Source: Cannabis sativa
Lineage: Eukaryota > Streptophyta > Magnoliopsida > Rosales > Cannabaceae
DNA length: 64,000 nucleotides
NCBI RefSeq assembly: GCF_029168945.1
Contig: NC_083604.1
Span: 69,828,211-69,892,210, forward strand
Reading direction: 5' to 3'
In this document: in pieces, positions 45,107 through 57,139 of the stretch
Layout: each line of letters opens with the position of its first letter
Position numbering within the stretch: position 1 is the first letter of the stretch
The notes under the pieces: model-generated
The model's database searches: none
The model's input: the letters and a program-made list of their open reading frames with translations, nothing else
Told to the model about the DNA's origin: nothing
Made by a program: the position numbers and the translations under genes

Positions 45107-46870
45107 CTACGAGTTTTGGAGGAGTTTCTTCCGTAGAATAGCGCTACACTCTTCGGTTAGAGCCACCGTCTCATAGTCTTCCATCTTCCTCTTCTTTGAC
45201 AAAATTTCCTTCATAAACTTCACATAACTTGGCATACGCTCTAGAGCTTCAGCAAAAGGAATGTTAATGTGAAGTCTTTTGAAGACTTCTAGAAACTTGG
45301 TGAACTGCTTGTCTAAGCTTGACTTTCTCAGCCTCTGAGGATATGGTATCTTTACATGATGATCAATACTAATCGGTGGAGACTGTTGTGGTGGTGTTGG
45401 GCTATCAGTAGCCTTCTCTGCTGTCGGTGTTGGTGTTGGCACTGGTTGAGCATTTATTTCTACATCTACCTCAACTGGTTGTGGTAACTCAGGCCCATTA
45501 TACTTCTTACCGCTCCTCAGGGTAATTGCCTTGCAGTTTTCTTTAGGATTAACTTCAGTGGTGCTAGGCAAATTTCCTTGAGGGCGGGTTGCTACCTGAG
45601 TTGCTAGCTGGCCCATCTGAGTCTGCAGGTCTTTAATTGAAGATCTAGTTTCAGTCATGAATTGGAGCGATAAATGTACGCAAACTAGAACTTCCACCGG
45701 AGGATTATTCTTGATTAAAGCTGTTGGTTACGATTTCTTTGTTGATAGAACCCACTATTTCTTCGGTTGTTATGGGTTGAACCCATAATTGTTGTTGTTG
45801 TTGTTCTGTGAAAAATTCCCAATGGCCTTAGCTTCATCCATTGGCAAATCATCCACATCTGCTTGGCACTCCGAAAAGTGATGACTTCCTCCACATAACT
45901 CACAAACAATTTGGGCTTGCTTAGCTTGCCCTGCAATGATTTTAGTCAATGCCTCAACCTGAGCTGTTAACTTTGTGATGGCATCGACTTCTAACACACC
46001 AGCTACTTTCTTGGATTGACTCCTTTCAGTTGGCCTTGCTGGTTGTTTAGAGCCATCTCCTCCAGTAGATCATATGCCTCATTAGCACTCTTTCTCATAA
46101 AAGCTCCGCCAGCTGCTGCATCTATTAGAGTTCTAGTATTACCAACCAACCCGTTGTAGAAGTTGTGAACCAGCATCCACTTCTCTATACCATGATGGGG
46201 ACACTTCACGATCGGATCTTTAAACCTCTCCTGTGCCTCATGGAGAGATTCATTATCTTGTTGGCGTAAATTATTAATTTCTCCTCTCGGCTTTGCGGAG
46301 ACTTCATTTGGAGGAAAGAACTTTGACAAGAATTTTGTTGCCGAGATCATTCCATGTAGCAATAGAATTCGGTGGCAAAGAATTCAACCAACTCTTGGCT
46401 CGTTCTGCGAGAGAGAATGGAAACAACCTCAATCTAATGGCATCGTCGCTAACTCCATTAACTTTAAAAGTGTCACAAAGTTCCATGAAGTTAGAGAGAT
46501 GCAAATTAGGATCTTCGAAGGGAGACCACCAACTGAGCGAAGGCCGCACCATTTGAAGGATGGCAGGTTTGATCTCGAAGTTGTTTGCATCCACTGCCGG
46601 TGGCCTAATACATGACTGCACTCCCGTCAGAGTAGGGAGAATGTAATCTCTCAAGCTTCGGCCATTAGCTTGATCTTCCACAGCGCCTCCATTATTACCA
46701 TTATTACGCCCATTGTTCCCAACATTATTGTTCACATTGGCAGCCATGATTTCTGATGTTTCAGCAGTTGCTGAAACTCTTTCTTGCCTCTTGTTCTTTC
46801 GATTCTTCCTGCAAGTTTTCTCAATTTCAGGATCAACTGGTAATATGACTGATTGTCCTTGACGGCGCAT
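45107..46870 (-). pseudogene. gag of element B, with frameshifts
   Basis: The start ATG at 46870 gives [19 protein letters not shown]. The Retrotrans_gag-type capsid core follows (46003-46560) with [17 protein letters not shown] and [20 protein letters not shown]. The zinc knuckle at about 45870-45915 is complete here, CELCGGSHHFSEC (C-x2-C-x4-H-x4-C type). A Pro/Thr-rich linker to protease contains TPTAEKATDSPTPPQQ. Small indels change frame near 46310, 46000, 45760 and 45110. Gag normally packages the element RNA into virus-like particles in the cytoplasm; this copy would make only fragments unless the breaks are assembly errors. Confidence 0.85.
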
Positions 46871-46995
46871 GCACTTAGGATTCCTGAGATAAATAAAGAA
46901 AATATTGCAAGAAAAAGGTTAGAAAAAATCAGCAAGAGAAAATATACCAAAGTAGAAGTTAGTATAATTTTATGTAATATTAATCTTTAAACAAT

Positions 46996-47013
46996 TCCCC
47001 GGCAACGGCGCCA
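46996..47013 (-). other. Primer-binding site of element B (tRNA-Asp type)
   Basis: The minus-strand bases are TGGCGCCGTTGCCGGGGA, identical to element A's site. Confidence 0.9.
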
Positions 47014-47019
47014 AAAACT

Positions 47020-48211
47020 TGTTGCTATATTTTTAAACGCTACGCAAGTATACGCAATCAAGTAGTAAAATCTCACACAGGTGAGGTCGATCCCACAGGG
47101 AATTGGATTAAGTACCACTAAATTATACTTATGATTCTATTCGGTAAATCAAAAGTAATTATGGTTTAAAAACAGTAAAATTTGAAAGAAATTCAGAAAA
47201 CTTAATAACACAGTTTAAAGTTGAGCAAGATGAGACAATAGGGAGGAGAATCCTGTTGTTGTTTACCCAAATTGTTAATGATTAATTACTATCCTATTCT
47301 TGGGGTGAATGACAGATTATAAAATAACCTAGCTCCTTTCAGATCTTCTAGATTCTAAATCACATGTTATCTAATTAATTCCTTAATTAAACTAACATGA
47401 AATCAGCATTAAGCAATAATCTACTCGTCACATAAGTCATGTAAATACTTTCGTTTCACATAGAACATCGATTATCTTAATTTTAGCATTCTCAATTCTC
47501 ACTTTTCAGATTTTGAATTGAGATCATAGAGCATGCACAAGGTGATCAATCTTAAACATGAAATTAAACACAAATTAAGATAATTTCACACACACAAGAA
47601 TTGAGGAATGGTAATTAAACATTAACTAGGAAAACATTAAACAACAATCATCATCCTCCCTAAATGGGAAATTTAGTTCAGAAACAAATCCATAACCATT
47701 CCTATAGCAATATTCAACATTAATAAATTAAAGAGGAATCAAGAAAAGAACTGTTGGTGGATGAATTCTGGATCTTCACTTGAATCTCTACGCTCTTCCT
47801 GCCGCTCTCAGCTGTGTTTTAGGGTTCCCAATCGCTCTCCCTGACTTCCAATCGCAGTTTTCTATTTATACTTGAAATTTAGGGTTCGATGGACGAAATT
47901 ACCCCCGGTCCGTACGGGATCTCGCCGCGGCGACACTTCCTCTCGCCGCGGCGAGAATGTGCCAAAGTTAGGCACTTTCTGTTTCTCGTATCTCGCCGCG
48001 GCGAGACTCTTCATCGCCGCGGCCAGATATGCAAAAACTCATAAAATGAAGTTTTTCTTCGGCTCAGCACGTTTTTCAGTGAATTTATGCACCCGAGACC
48101 TCTTTTACTCCAAAGAACCTGAAAACATAGAAAACAAGCGTAATTCCGTCCCAACACAGCTAAGAATGCACATAAATCGGATCCATAACATAGGCTAAAA
48201 ATAGCCTAACA
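47020..48211 (-). repeat. 5' LTR of element B (1192 bp)
   Basis: Same sequence as the 37001-38192 copy as far as I can read. Next to it, on the internal side, is the tRNA-Asp-type primer-binding site (minus strand TGGCGCCGTTGCCGGGGA, plus 46996-47013). Confidence 0.95.
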
Positions 48212-48216
48212 ATTTG

Positions 48217-49230
48217 AAATTTTTCTTATATATTTAATTAAATAGGAAAATTATATTTTTTGTTGTAAATTAATTTTATTAATTAATTTTGGGCCAACAT
48301 TAAATTAGAATAATTTTTCCAGGATTAATTTTTTATTTTAACGTGCATTTTCGAAAATTGTATTCTTGAATACTTTAATTTTTCGAAATGCAATATATAT
48401 TTATAGAAAATTAAATTTGAGTTGTAAATTAATTTAAATTAATTTTGTAACAACTTAAATTGAATATTTTTCTAAATATTTATTGGAAATTATTACTAAG
48501 ATGGAAATAATTCATGTTATTTTCATATCCATCTAAGTAAAATTTATAAATATTAAATTAAAATTTATATTTAGAATTTTTCATTCTAAATTGGAAATTT
48601 TAAATAAATATATATTTAAAATAAATAAATTAAATAAAGAGAATCAAAGAAAATACAACTCACTTTAAATAATGAGCTTGATTATTATTAAGATATTCGA
48701 TCTCCATTGTTGGTCTTACAAAAGTTAAATGTTTTCAATATAACCTCGAGACGCTAGACTTCGTCCCCATATGGATGGTTATTCGTTGAACGCATTTAAC
48801 ACCGTAAGATTTCATTTGATAAGTGTTTTGTGAGTTTTCGTCTCTATTTAGACTCTCCCCTACGGTGACTACTTAGAGATAAACTCATAAAACATGAAAC
48901 AATGGTGGAAGCTCATAAAATAAGAATAACCTTGACTCTCGCCTACCGGGACAACGTTGGATTCTTATTTTGATCGAATAAAAGGTTGCTAGAATGGTTT
49001 CTATTTTAGATGAGCTGACAACTCTATTCAATAAATGATACTTTGACTCTCGCCTCTTAGGGACAACCGTATCAGTTTGTTGAAAACCTTGAAAATTATT
49101 TAGGATTGTATGTTTTAGTATTTTCACTAGTCATTCCTACTTGCTATATGTTTATAATTTCTGAATTGTGTATGAATTTATATTGAACCATGTTATTTTC
49201 TGTTATTAAGTTGTAGTTTAATTTCGAATC
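48217..49230 (+). other. 5' leader of element C, second part, with CTTTGACTCTCGCC repeats
   Basis: AT-rich leader resuming after element B. It contains TTGACTCTCGCCT..GGGACAAC at about 48931-48955 and 49042-49066, spaced about 110 bp, and a diverged third at about 49428. Element D has the same pair at about 60117-60141 and 60233-60252. The leader ends near 49222 (tttcgaatc), where element D begins its gag; gag is missing here. Confidence 0.6.
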
Positions 49231-49899
49231 TTCATTGTTGGTCTAACATGTTTGTTTTTCTAATGAGATAAATCCCTAATGGATTTTCACCATTAGACAT
49301 ATATAATAGTGTAAGATCTCGAAAGATAAATATTGTATATGCAACATTTAGCTGTTCATCAATTGATGACACCTTAGACTAGTATTTTTACAATATGAAA
49401 CAAGAAGATTACATAAATAAGATTACTTTGTCTTTCGCTAATCGAAGCATCGTTGGATTCTTATTTATAAACGAAATTATCCTAATTCCTCTTAGCTTAT
49501 TCATTTCGAATTAGCTCAATAATATATCATTGGATGAATGGTCTATAAATCATTTCATGTCATTATATTTTCTCTTAAGAAATTAAATGACGCATATGAT
49601 TATAATCCCGAAATTCTATTCCCAATTGATATAAATCCTCAATCTTAGAAATCTCCTACTTGTATGGGCAAATCTGACTTAGAGTTTGTATTAGTAGTGC
49701 TGGTCCAAGATAGAATTACTCATTATATTTGGTATAAATTTAAGTCTTTGACTTTAATTTTAGATTCCAAATAGAAATTTTCTTATATTTCTAATTCCAG
49801 AATACAATACAGTTACACTTTCTCAAGTGTTTAATATCCATCTTCTATTAATGGATTAAAACTGTATGGAATATGAGTTAGGTATTCTGTGACCAGGAT

Positions 49900-52320
49900 C
49901 CACTTGCAGTATTCTAAGAACTCTTTGATGTAACTAAACCTATGTCATCAAAAGACACTACCACATTTTTTTAATCTATGGCATTTGTATCTTGTTCATA
50001 GTGGATTTGACAAGATCAATCTCTGCAAAGAGTTAATGTGCCTATATCCACTGAAAGTAGTTCATCTCATTCACAGATGGATGTACATTCAGGGGTGGAT
50101 ATGAGTGTTTCGTTGTATTCTTAAAACGATCACTCTAGATTATACCTTATGCAAAGAAATTTGAAATGTTTGAAAAATTTCATTAATTTCTAGCAATGGT
50201 TAATACCATTAAGGTAAGTGGTTAAAGATCTTGCGAACTGATAGGGGTGGAGCAATAGTTAGTAGATATGCAGTTCAAAGATCATTAAATTGATTTTTGA
50301 ATTATATCCAAACTTACCTCCCCAGAAATTTCGAGTTGCATATTGATGATTAGTTACTAGTCGTTGCCTAAATCCTTCTATGGTAATACAATTTCAGAAT
50401 GATGTAATGGTTGTATACTTAATGTAAATCATTACTAGATTCATGGATGACCTAATAAAAAATCTTAAGAAAAGCTAGAACTGTTAACCATGGTTTGTTA
50501 GCTATTCTAAGTGATTAGGGGTGGACCATCCCATTGTCAATAGATAAGAAAGTGTTTGTTCAAACAAATACTACTTTTCTAAGATAATGACTAAGTCTGA
50601 AAACAAGTAGCAAATAAAAGAGATATTTAATTCTTGATTCCAAAAGTGTTCTATCATCTTATTTGATATATGATGATCCCACTGCCTCTGTTGTCTTGTC
50701 ACAACCAAAGAGGTTAATACCATTTAGTTTTCTTAGACATAATTCACGGTACCTTGTCGTAGTGGGAGAGTTTCTAGGAACTCACCTTCTTATGACTTGG
50801 GAGACACTAGTGATTAAAATCCATTGTGAGTTTAAACAAGTAATGGATTGTCAAGATAAGAAACTAAGAAGAAAGCCAATAGAACTATGGTTTAATCCAT
50901 TCACATGGAGTAACCTAAAGTTTTCTATTACAAGGACATAAAAGGAAATTTTCGTTTATAAGTCCATTCAATGGACTTAACAAAACTTCCTGTTCCTAGT
51001 ATTATAAGTTGGAGTTTATCTAAACCTATGGCTTGTGGTATACCTGGTAATTACTTAGGGGGCGTTTGGTATGAGGTGTTTAAAATAATCTGATTATAGG
51101 GAATATTATGAAGGAGAATATGATTATAGAGAAATGTGTAAACTGTGTTTGGCTGTGTAGGGTAATATGTAATCATATTACTGTTAATTAAATTACACTG
51201 TTTGGTTGAGTACAGGAATCTTATATATATTATTGTGAAAAATTAAAATAAAAATATTTTTTTATTATATCTATTTAATGTTAATTACATATAGAAATAA
51301 AATAGTTATTTATTAAAAAAATATATTTATTAATTAGTAAACATTAAATTTTATTGTATTTTTTATTAATTAAAATGATCATTTCTATATATTTTATCAC
51401 TATGTTATTTATTTTTGTTCGATATGTTATTTATGTACATCATCCGCATAAATTTTTTGTATAATAATATATATATGTGATTGCTAATAATTTAAAATAA
51501 CTCAGTTAAAAAAAATTGATCTCACAGACTAAATTTATGTATCATAATATTTTATTTATAATAAATGATAATATTATTAATATTTAAATTTATTTATTAA
51601 TTTAAAAATGTTATTCAAATTAATATGATAGAAGGTAATAATTCAATCCTACCTTTTTTAAGGTATGAACATTACCCTCCTCAAGGGTAGTTATATTACT
51701 AGGGGAATAACATTCCAAGACTAAACCCTCTAAACAAACAAGGTAATGTTTCACATTACCATTCCCTTATTAGGATTAACCTATTCCAAACAGCCCCTTA
51801 CTCTAATGTAAGCAACTTACTTTAGTAAGATGCTGAAGCATTTTCTTTCTAATGGCAATTTATAGAAGCTTCTCGACTTCTAGGCATAGATTTTATCTAA
51901 GGAAAAGTCTCAACTATTCCAGAAAAGATAAAGCCATGAAAGAATTTCTTATATCAACAGTGAGAGGTCTTAGATATGCTTTTGTATGCCTTAGACCAGA
52001 CACCTGCTGTTGAGTGGGAGTAATGAGTAGGTATCAGATTAATCCAGGAGAAGAACATTGGAAGACAATCAAGTAAATCCTAAGATTAAGAAGAGGAACT
52101 ATATGTTAGTCTATAAGGGTGTGTTTAAAACTCTTAGACTGCACCATATCAGATTTCGAAATTTGCCTTTGTGCTAGTAAATCTTTCTGATAAGATGGTG
52201 ATTACTCTGGGGGTGGAATAGTGATTTTGAAGAAGTGTAAAAACCTATCTGAAGTCTCTAGCTCTACCAGATAGGGACTGAATGTTAAAGTTGCAGGAAA
52301 GGTACTTATTCAGTCTAAGG
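49900..52320 (+). pseudogene. Degenerate copia integrase and RT/RNase H of element C
   Basis: Recognisable pieces in order: a pre-integrase LWH..GH-like segment (about 49975-50045), integrase TDRGG (about 50236-50250), and RNase H-region pieces STVRGLRYAFVCLRPD (about 51957-52004), MSRYQINPGEEHWKTIK (about 52023-52074) and a GGG motif in TLGGG form (about 52206-52217). All are full of stops. The integrase-before-RT order fits copia. Long stretches between the pieces are missing or unrecognisable, and the MITE at 51058-51797 interrupts the RT part. Confidence 0.65.
51058..51797. mobile_element. PIF/Harbinger (Tourist-like) MITE, 740 bp, nested in element C
   Basis: The terminal inverted repeats GGGGGCGTTTGGTATGAGG and CCTATTCCAAACAGCCCC (imperfect) and a 3-bp TTA duplication on both sides (51055-51057 and 51798-51800) fit the Tourist group. 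The interior is AT-rich with sub-terminal inverted words (taatctgattatagggaat..). No transposase, so it depends on a partner. Confidence 0.8.
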
Positions 52321-52615
52321 AAAGTTCTATACATTTTTGGCACCATTCCAAATTGCCTAAACTACTAGTGTTATTTTCCTATTAACCAAAAGTAGTTGCC
52401 AAAAGTATAGAATCCAGTATCCCAAGAGAGTAGACATATAGAGAGGAATTTCACATTATCAATGATTTTGTGATTAAAGGAAGAGTAATGATGGAGAAAA
52501 AGTTGTGTTTAATTCAACCTTTCAGATCCTATTACAAGGAGTTTACTACTACTACACTTGATTTGTATATCAAGGTGTTGAGATTATTTGAAACACACTT
52601 TTTGTTTTATATTAG

Positions 52616-52629
52616 TGCAAGTGGGAGTT
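52616..52629 (+). other. Polypurine tract of element C
   Basis: GCAAGTGGGAGTTT directly before the 3' LTR. Element D has the same tract at 63051-63064. Confidence 0.75.
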
Positions 52630-54524
52630 TGTTGGGTTTTATGCCCTAAATAAAACTCATTTCAATATAATCAGATTTACTTATTAATATAGATCAGAAA
52701 TAACTTTTAATGTTGCATGGTTCACATGATTTATTTCATAATTATATGTACATAATGTATGAATTCATCTGAAACCCTTTTCACATACTTGATCCTGTAT
52801 ATTGTGCCGTCAACACATTGGAAAGTAAACATGACTATGTGAATAAAGTTTCCTAGATTTATCAGACACAGGGTTTTACTGATATGATAATCTACAACAG
52901 AGTTTACTTGCATTTGGAGAAGTGCTATGTTCTTTCCAGAGCATTGGTTAAAGTAAAGCTCAGGTTGGATGCATGGAGTATGCATCGGAAGAGACCGATA
53001 TTGAACTTTGACTTAGATTTATTAAACTTACCGTAATATCTATTCAAGTCAATATCGCCTAGTTGATCCTAGATCAAATGATCTTAATCCTGATATGATT
53101 AGACTCAATCTTGAAAGGTTATTCGTGTTCTTTGATTTGTTAGTTAAGCCTACTTTTAGGTCAAGGTGATACGTACATTTTGGGAACACGGTAGTGCAAT
53201 TGAGTGGGAGCGCTATCATAAACATGGACTCTATAGCTTCTATCTGGCGAATAGTAAGCAAAGGATGATCTCCTTCGAGCTTGACCAAACGAACATAAAT
53301 GGTGGAGTACTCATTTCACATAAGTTGAAATATCATTTATACGGGGTCAAGTGTTTTAAGGAATAAATACATTGTAGGGTGTAACGGTAATTTAATCCCT
53401 TTACAGTGTAGATCATTCATATAGAGGATCATTGATCACATTAGGATTATAACAATGGATAACTAATGATGTGTCTATATGGTGGAACATATAGAGCATT
53501 CTATATACTGAGAGTGCAATTCTAAGTTCTATGCGTGGATTCAACGAAGAATTAATAAGTTAGTAAATTTTAGTGCTAAATTCTTGATCTACTTATTGGA
53601 AGCTCGGTTATATAGACCCATGGTCCCCGCACTAGTTGAGATAATATTGCTTGTAAGACTCATATAATTGGTTTTGATTAATCAATTATAATTCTCAAAT
53701 TAGACTATGTCTATTTGTGAATTTTTCACTAAGTAAGGGTGAAATTGTAAAGAAAGAGTTTATAGGGGCATATTTGTTAATTATGATACTTTGTATGGTT
53801 CAATTAATAAATATGATAAATGACAATATTATTTAATAATTATTTATAGTTATTAAATAGTTAGAATTGGCATTTAAATGGTTGAATTAGAAAATTGGCG
53901 TTTTTGAGAAAATCAGATGCTGAAAAGATAAAACTGCAAAATTGCAAAAAGTGAGGCCCAAATCCACTATGTAGGGCCGGCCACTTTTGTAGGGTTTTTC
54001 CCTCTGATATTTTCATTACTTTAATGCCAAATAATTCAAACCTAACCCTAGTGGAATGCTATAAATAGATAGTGAAGACTTTAGGAAATTTACACTAAAA
54101 TTTCACACTTTCTAAATCAGAAAAACCTGAGTCTTCTCTCTCTTCCTTGGCCGCCACTCTCTCTCTCTCTTCTTCCTTAGAATTTCGAACTTACCCTAGT
54201 GATTAGAGTAGTGCCCACACACAGCAAGCAATACCTCAATCATAGTGAGGAAGATCGTGAAGAAAGACTTTCAGCAAGAAGGAGTTTCAGCATCAAAGAT
54301 TCAGAGAAAGAGATCCAGGTTCATATATTGATAATGCTCTGCTACAGAAGGGAATCAAGGGCTAGATATCTGAACGGAAGGAGTCATATTATTCCGCTGC
54401 ACCCAATGTAAGGTTTATTAAACTTTATATGTGTTTATTTCATCATTTTAGAAAGTTCATATTTAGGGTGTTAATCAACATACTTGTGAGTAGATCTAAG
54501 ATCCTGGTAAAATAATTTCCAACA
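52630..54524 (+). repeat. 3' LTR of element C (1895 bp)
   Basis: Starts TGTTGGGTTTTATGCCC and ends TAATTTCCAACA. TATAAATAG is at about 54060-54068, followed by a CT-rich start region and a long untranslated segment with attattccgctgcacccaatg near the end. Flanked on the right by TCATC. Confidence 0.93.
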
Positions 54525-54529
54525 TCATC

Positions 54530-54759
54530 TCCTTCCCCTGTTCAGAAAAAAAAATCCAAAATAGGTTTAAAATCACTAGCTAATAAAGCTAAGGGAAAAC
54601 GTCCTATTATTTGAGGAGGAAGATTCTGATTTTGCTCTTCCATTATCGAAGCAAGGGAGACCTCATTCTAAGAAGAAAACAAAGCTCGGTGTGCAAGAAA
54701 AAATGGCTGAAGACGTTTCTTGGGAAAAAGCTAATGTTGGTGCTGATGTTCGAACCTAG
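54530..54759 (+). pseudogene. Continuation of the plant ORF interrupted by element C
   Basis: This continues the frame opened at 30422 after removing element C: a Ser/Pro start, then Lys-rich VQKKKSKIGLKSLANKAKGK, then a one-base insertion near 54611 giving a stop. In the shifted frame an acidic stretch EEEDSDFALPLSKQGRP and KKKTKLGVQEKMAEDVSW follow, up to TAG at 54757-54759 or a possible splice donor there. The product is not recognised. The low-complexity charged N-terminus resembles proteins of plant Mutator-like or Ulp1-bearing elements, but this is a guess. Confidence 0.45.
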
Positions 54760-54957
54760 GTTTGTTTTCGGTTTCTTTTTGGTTTTCCCTCATTTTTGAA
54801 ATTTTTTCATATTCAACTTTTATGGGTTTTGTTTTTATTGATTTCTCATTTTGTAATAGTTTTTTCATAGTTTTTTAATAGTGTAAACACCTTCTGCATG
54901 TATTTTTTTAAATATGTTTTTTTATCTAGTTGTTTCCTGTCCATTTTTATATCATCA
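54760..54957. other. T-rich spacer between elements C and D
   Basis: Intron-like T-rich sequence following the interrupted ORF (gtttgttttcggtttctttt). No gene recognised. Confidence 0.4.
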
Positions 54958-56882
54958 TGTTGGGTTTTGTGCCCTAAATAAAACCCATTACAATCTGATT
55001 AGTTATCAATTTAGAATTTTGAAGTGAATTATAATTACATGTATGTTACATGTTTATGGTTTAATATATATATACTTGATATATGCACAAAATCAGTTAA
55101 ATCCAGAACATATAGTTATTCACAATTACAGTATTGTCAATACAGTGGAATGTGATTGTGATTATATGATTCAAAAGATTTGGTCCCTGTTCATCAGTGT
55201 TTTGGATTTACACTGATGTGATAATCAACGATGAAGTATACTTACACTTGGAGTAAGTGTTATGTTCTTTCCAAAACATTGGCAAAGTATACTAGTTTCG
55301 AATGTATGGAGTATACATTGGACTGGACCGATATTGAACTTGGTCAAAGATATTGTAAACTTACTGTTGTATCTTTCCAAGTCAATGTCAGAAGTTGATC
55401 TTAGATTAAGAGAATCTAAATCCTGATATGCTTAGGCTCAATCTCAGGAGTGCCATTCATGTTCTTTGATTTATTAGTTAAGCCTACTTTTGGGTCAGGG
55501 TAATATATATATTTTGGGAACATGATAGCATAACTGAGTGGGAATGCTGAACATAAATATGGAAATCTATAGCTTCTACTGGTGTATAGAAGTAAAGTGA
55601 TGATTCCTTTTGAGCTTAGTTAAATAGAAGTAAATGGATGAGCTCTTGTTTCAGTGACTACATATTAAATCACTAAAACATCATTTACAGGTAACTAAGT
55701 GTTCAAAGGGACAAAATACATTGAGGGGTGTAAACGGTAAATTGGTCCCATCTCGATGTAAATCATTTATATAGAGGATCTCTAAATCACATTAAGATTA
55801 TAACAATGGTTAAATGAGATAGCATATTGATATCGTGAAACATATGATATGCTCTATATAAGTCTGAGAGTGCAATTCCAAGTTCTAAGAGTGGATTCAA
55901 CAAGGAATTAATAAGTTAGGGATTTACTTGGTAAATCGGTTCAACTTATTGGAAGCTCAGCATATAGATCCATGGTCCCCATTCTAGTTGAGACTATACT
56001 GTTTGTAAGACTCTATAATTGATTTATGATTAATCAATTATAATTCTAAAAGTTAGACTATGTCTAATTTGTGAATTCTCACAGTTTAAGGATGAAATTA
56101 TAAATAAAAGGGTTTCTAGGTTTAATTATTAATTAAGAGACTTTGCATGTCTAATTAATAATTATTTTAAATGGCAATATTATTTAATAATCTATTTTAG
56201 TTATTAAATAATTAGTTTTGGCATTTAAAAGATTGGAATTGGAAAAATGGCAATTTTGGAGAAATAGAAATAAAATTGAGGAAACTGCAAAATTCCAGTG
56301 AGGCCCATACACACCAAGGCCGGCCACCCTTTGCATGTTTCCCAATTATTATTTTCAATTTAAATTGCCATATAATTGCTAATCAAAGCCTAGCCTAAAT
56401 AGGAAAGTGGTGGATCACACTAAATAAGGCAGTTAATCAATTACACAGTAAAAGAGGAAACTGCTTATTTGGAAAGTTGTGCTCTTCCCTTTTCCTATAT
56501 ATAGTAGCCCTTTGCTCTCTTCTCTTGCATGCATTGTATCACACGAATTCAAGAGAGAAAACAAGAGAGAATTTCGAAAATCCTAGTGAGAGAGAAGTGC
56601 CCACACACATCACTCAGTGCCTCAATCATAGTTTGGAAGACTGTGAAGGATCACATCCAACTGAAGAATTTTCGGGCTCAAATCTTGATTATACTCTGCT
56701 ACAGACAGGAATCAAGGGTTAGAGATCTGAGTGGAAGGAGACACTTAATTCCGCTGCCATCACTGTAAGTTATTCTTAACTTTTATGTATTTAATTCATC
56801 GTTTTAGAAGTTCAATTTTAGGTTGTTAAATCAACATACTTGTGAGTAGATCTAAGTTCCTGGTAAAATATAATTTCCAACA
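54958..56882 (+). repeat. 5' LTR of element D (1925 bp)
   Basis: TGTTGGGTTTTGTGCCC to AATTTCCAACA. TATA box CTATATATAG at about 56495-56504. Close to the 3' LTR part visible from 63065, with few differences (for example an extra TATA unit near 63177 and scattered single substitutions), so the insertion is fairly recent. Confidence 0.93.
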
Positions 56883-56884
56883 AC

Positions 56885-56897
56885 TGGCACCAGAGCC
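56885..56897 (+). other. Primer-binding site of element D
   Basis: TGGCACCAGAGCC two bases after the LTR end, a variant of the initiator Met tRNA site. Confidence 0.75.
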
Positions 56898-57139
56898 ATG
56901 GTAATTGATTTGCTTGCAAGAAATTTGGACTTAAAACGATTCGTTTGTGATTTGGATGGTTTCATGGTGTGTCATATTGATGTTTGATTGATGTTTGTGA
57001 ATTCTGGGAAAAATAATTGATTATCTGTTTATGGAATTATTTTTATTGGATAGTTTGGAAAATTCTAAGCAATTTACTTTTTTACAGAACTCGATTTCGA
57101 TTTAATTTGAATTAGTTATGAACTTTTGAAAATCGGGAA

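Larger units (their letters stand above)
37001..48211 (-). mobile_element. Athila-family Ty3/gypsy element B, nearly complete, very young
   Basis: An 11,211-bp insertion on the minus strand with the duplication ATTTG on both sides (36996-37000 and 48212-48216). In element order: LTR 48211-47020, primer-binding site at about 46996-47013, gag (from 46870), protease, RT, RNase H, integrase (to 41566), an internal promoter-like module (41206-41430), a 393-codon ORF (40639-39458), 3' untranslated region, polypurine tract, LTR 38192-37001. RNase H before integrase marks Ty3/gypsy. The two LTRs appear identical over 1192 bp, so the insertion is very recent, yet pol has several frameshifts. Confidence 0.95.
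30448..54524 (+). mobile_element. Nested copia-type element C with insertions B, a solo LTR and a MITE
   Basis: Outer boundaries: TGTTGGG at 30448 and CCAACA at 54524, flanked by the 5-bp duplication TCATC (30443-30447 and 54525-54529). Parts: 5' LTR 30448-34250 (interrupted by a reversed solo LTR), primer-binding site about 34253-34265, leader 34266-37000 continuing at 48217-49230, a degenerate integrase and RT/RNase H region (about 49900-52320), polypurine tract 52616-52629, 3' LTR 52630-54524. gag and protease are missing. Without its three guests the element would be about 10.2 kb. The LTRs differ at many points, including the damaged 5' LTR end CCAATA, so it is older than A or B. Confidence 0.9.

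Noticed and set aside
49900..52220. Repeated AGGGGTGGA motif in elements C and D (50091, 50243, 50517, 52209; 61816, 61932, 61960, 62687) as a cis-regulatory repeat
   Set aside because: Several copies fall in decayed integrase (DRGGE) and RNase H (LGGG) codons, so coding ancestry explains the motif in at least half the cases.
54199..54411. 70-codon frame in the U5 part of the element C LTR (and 56477-56768 in D)
   Set aside because: LTR untranslated sequence; the frames are not conserved between C and D.
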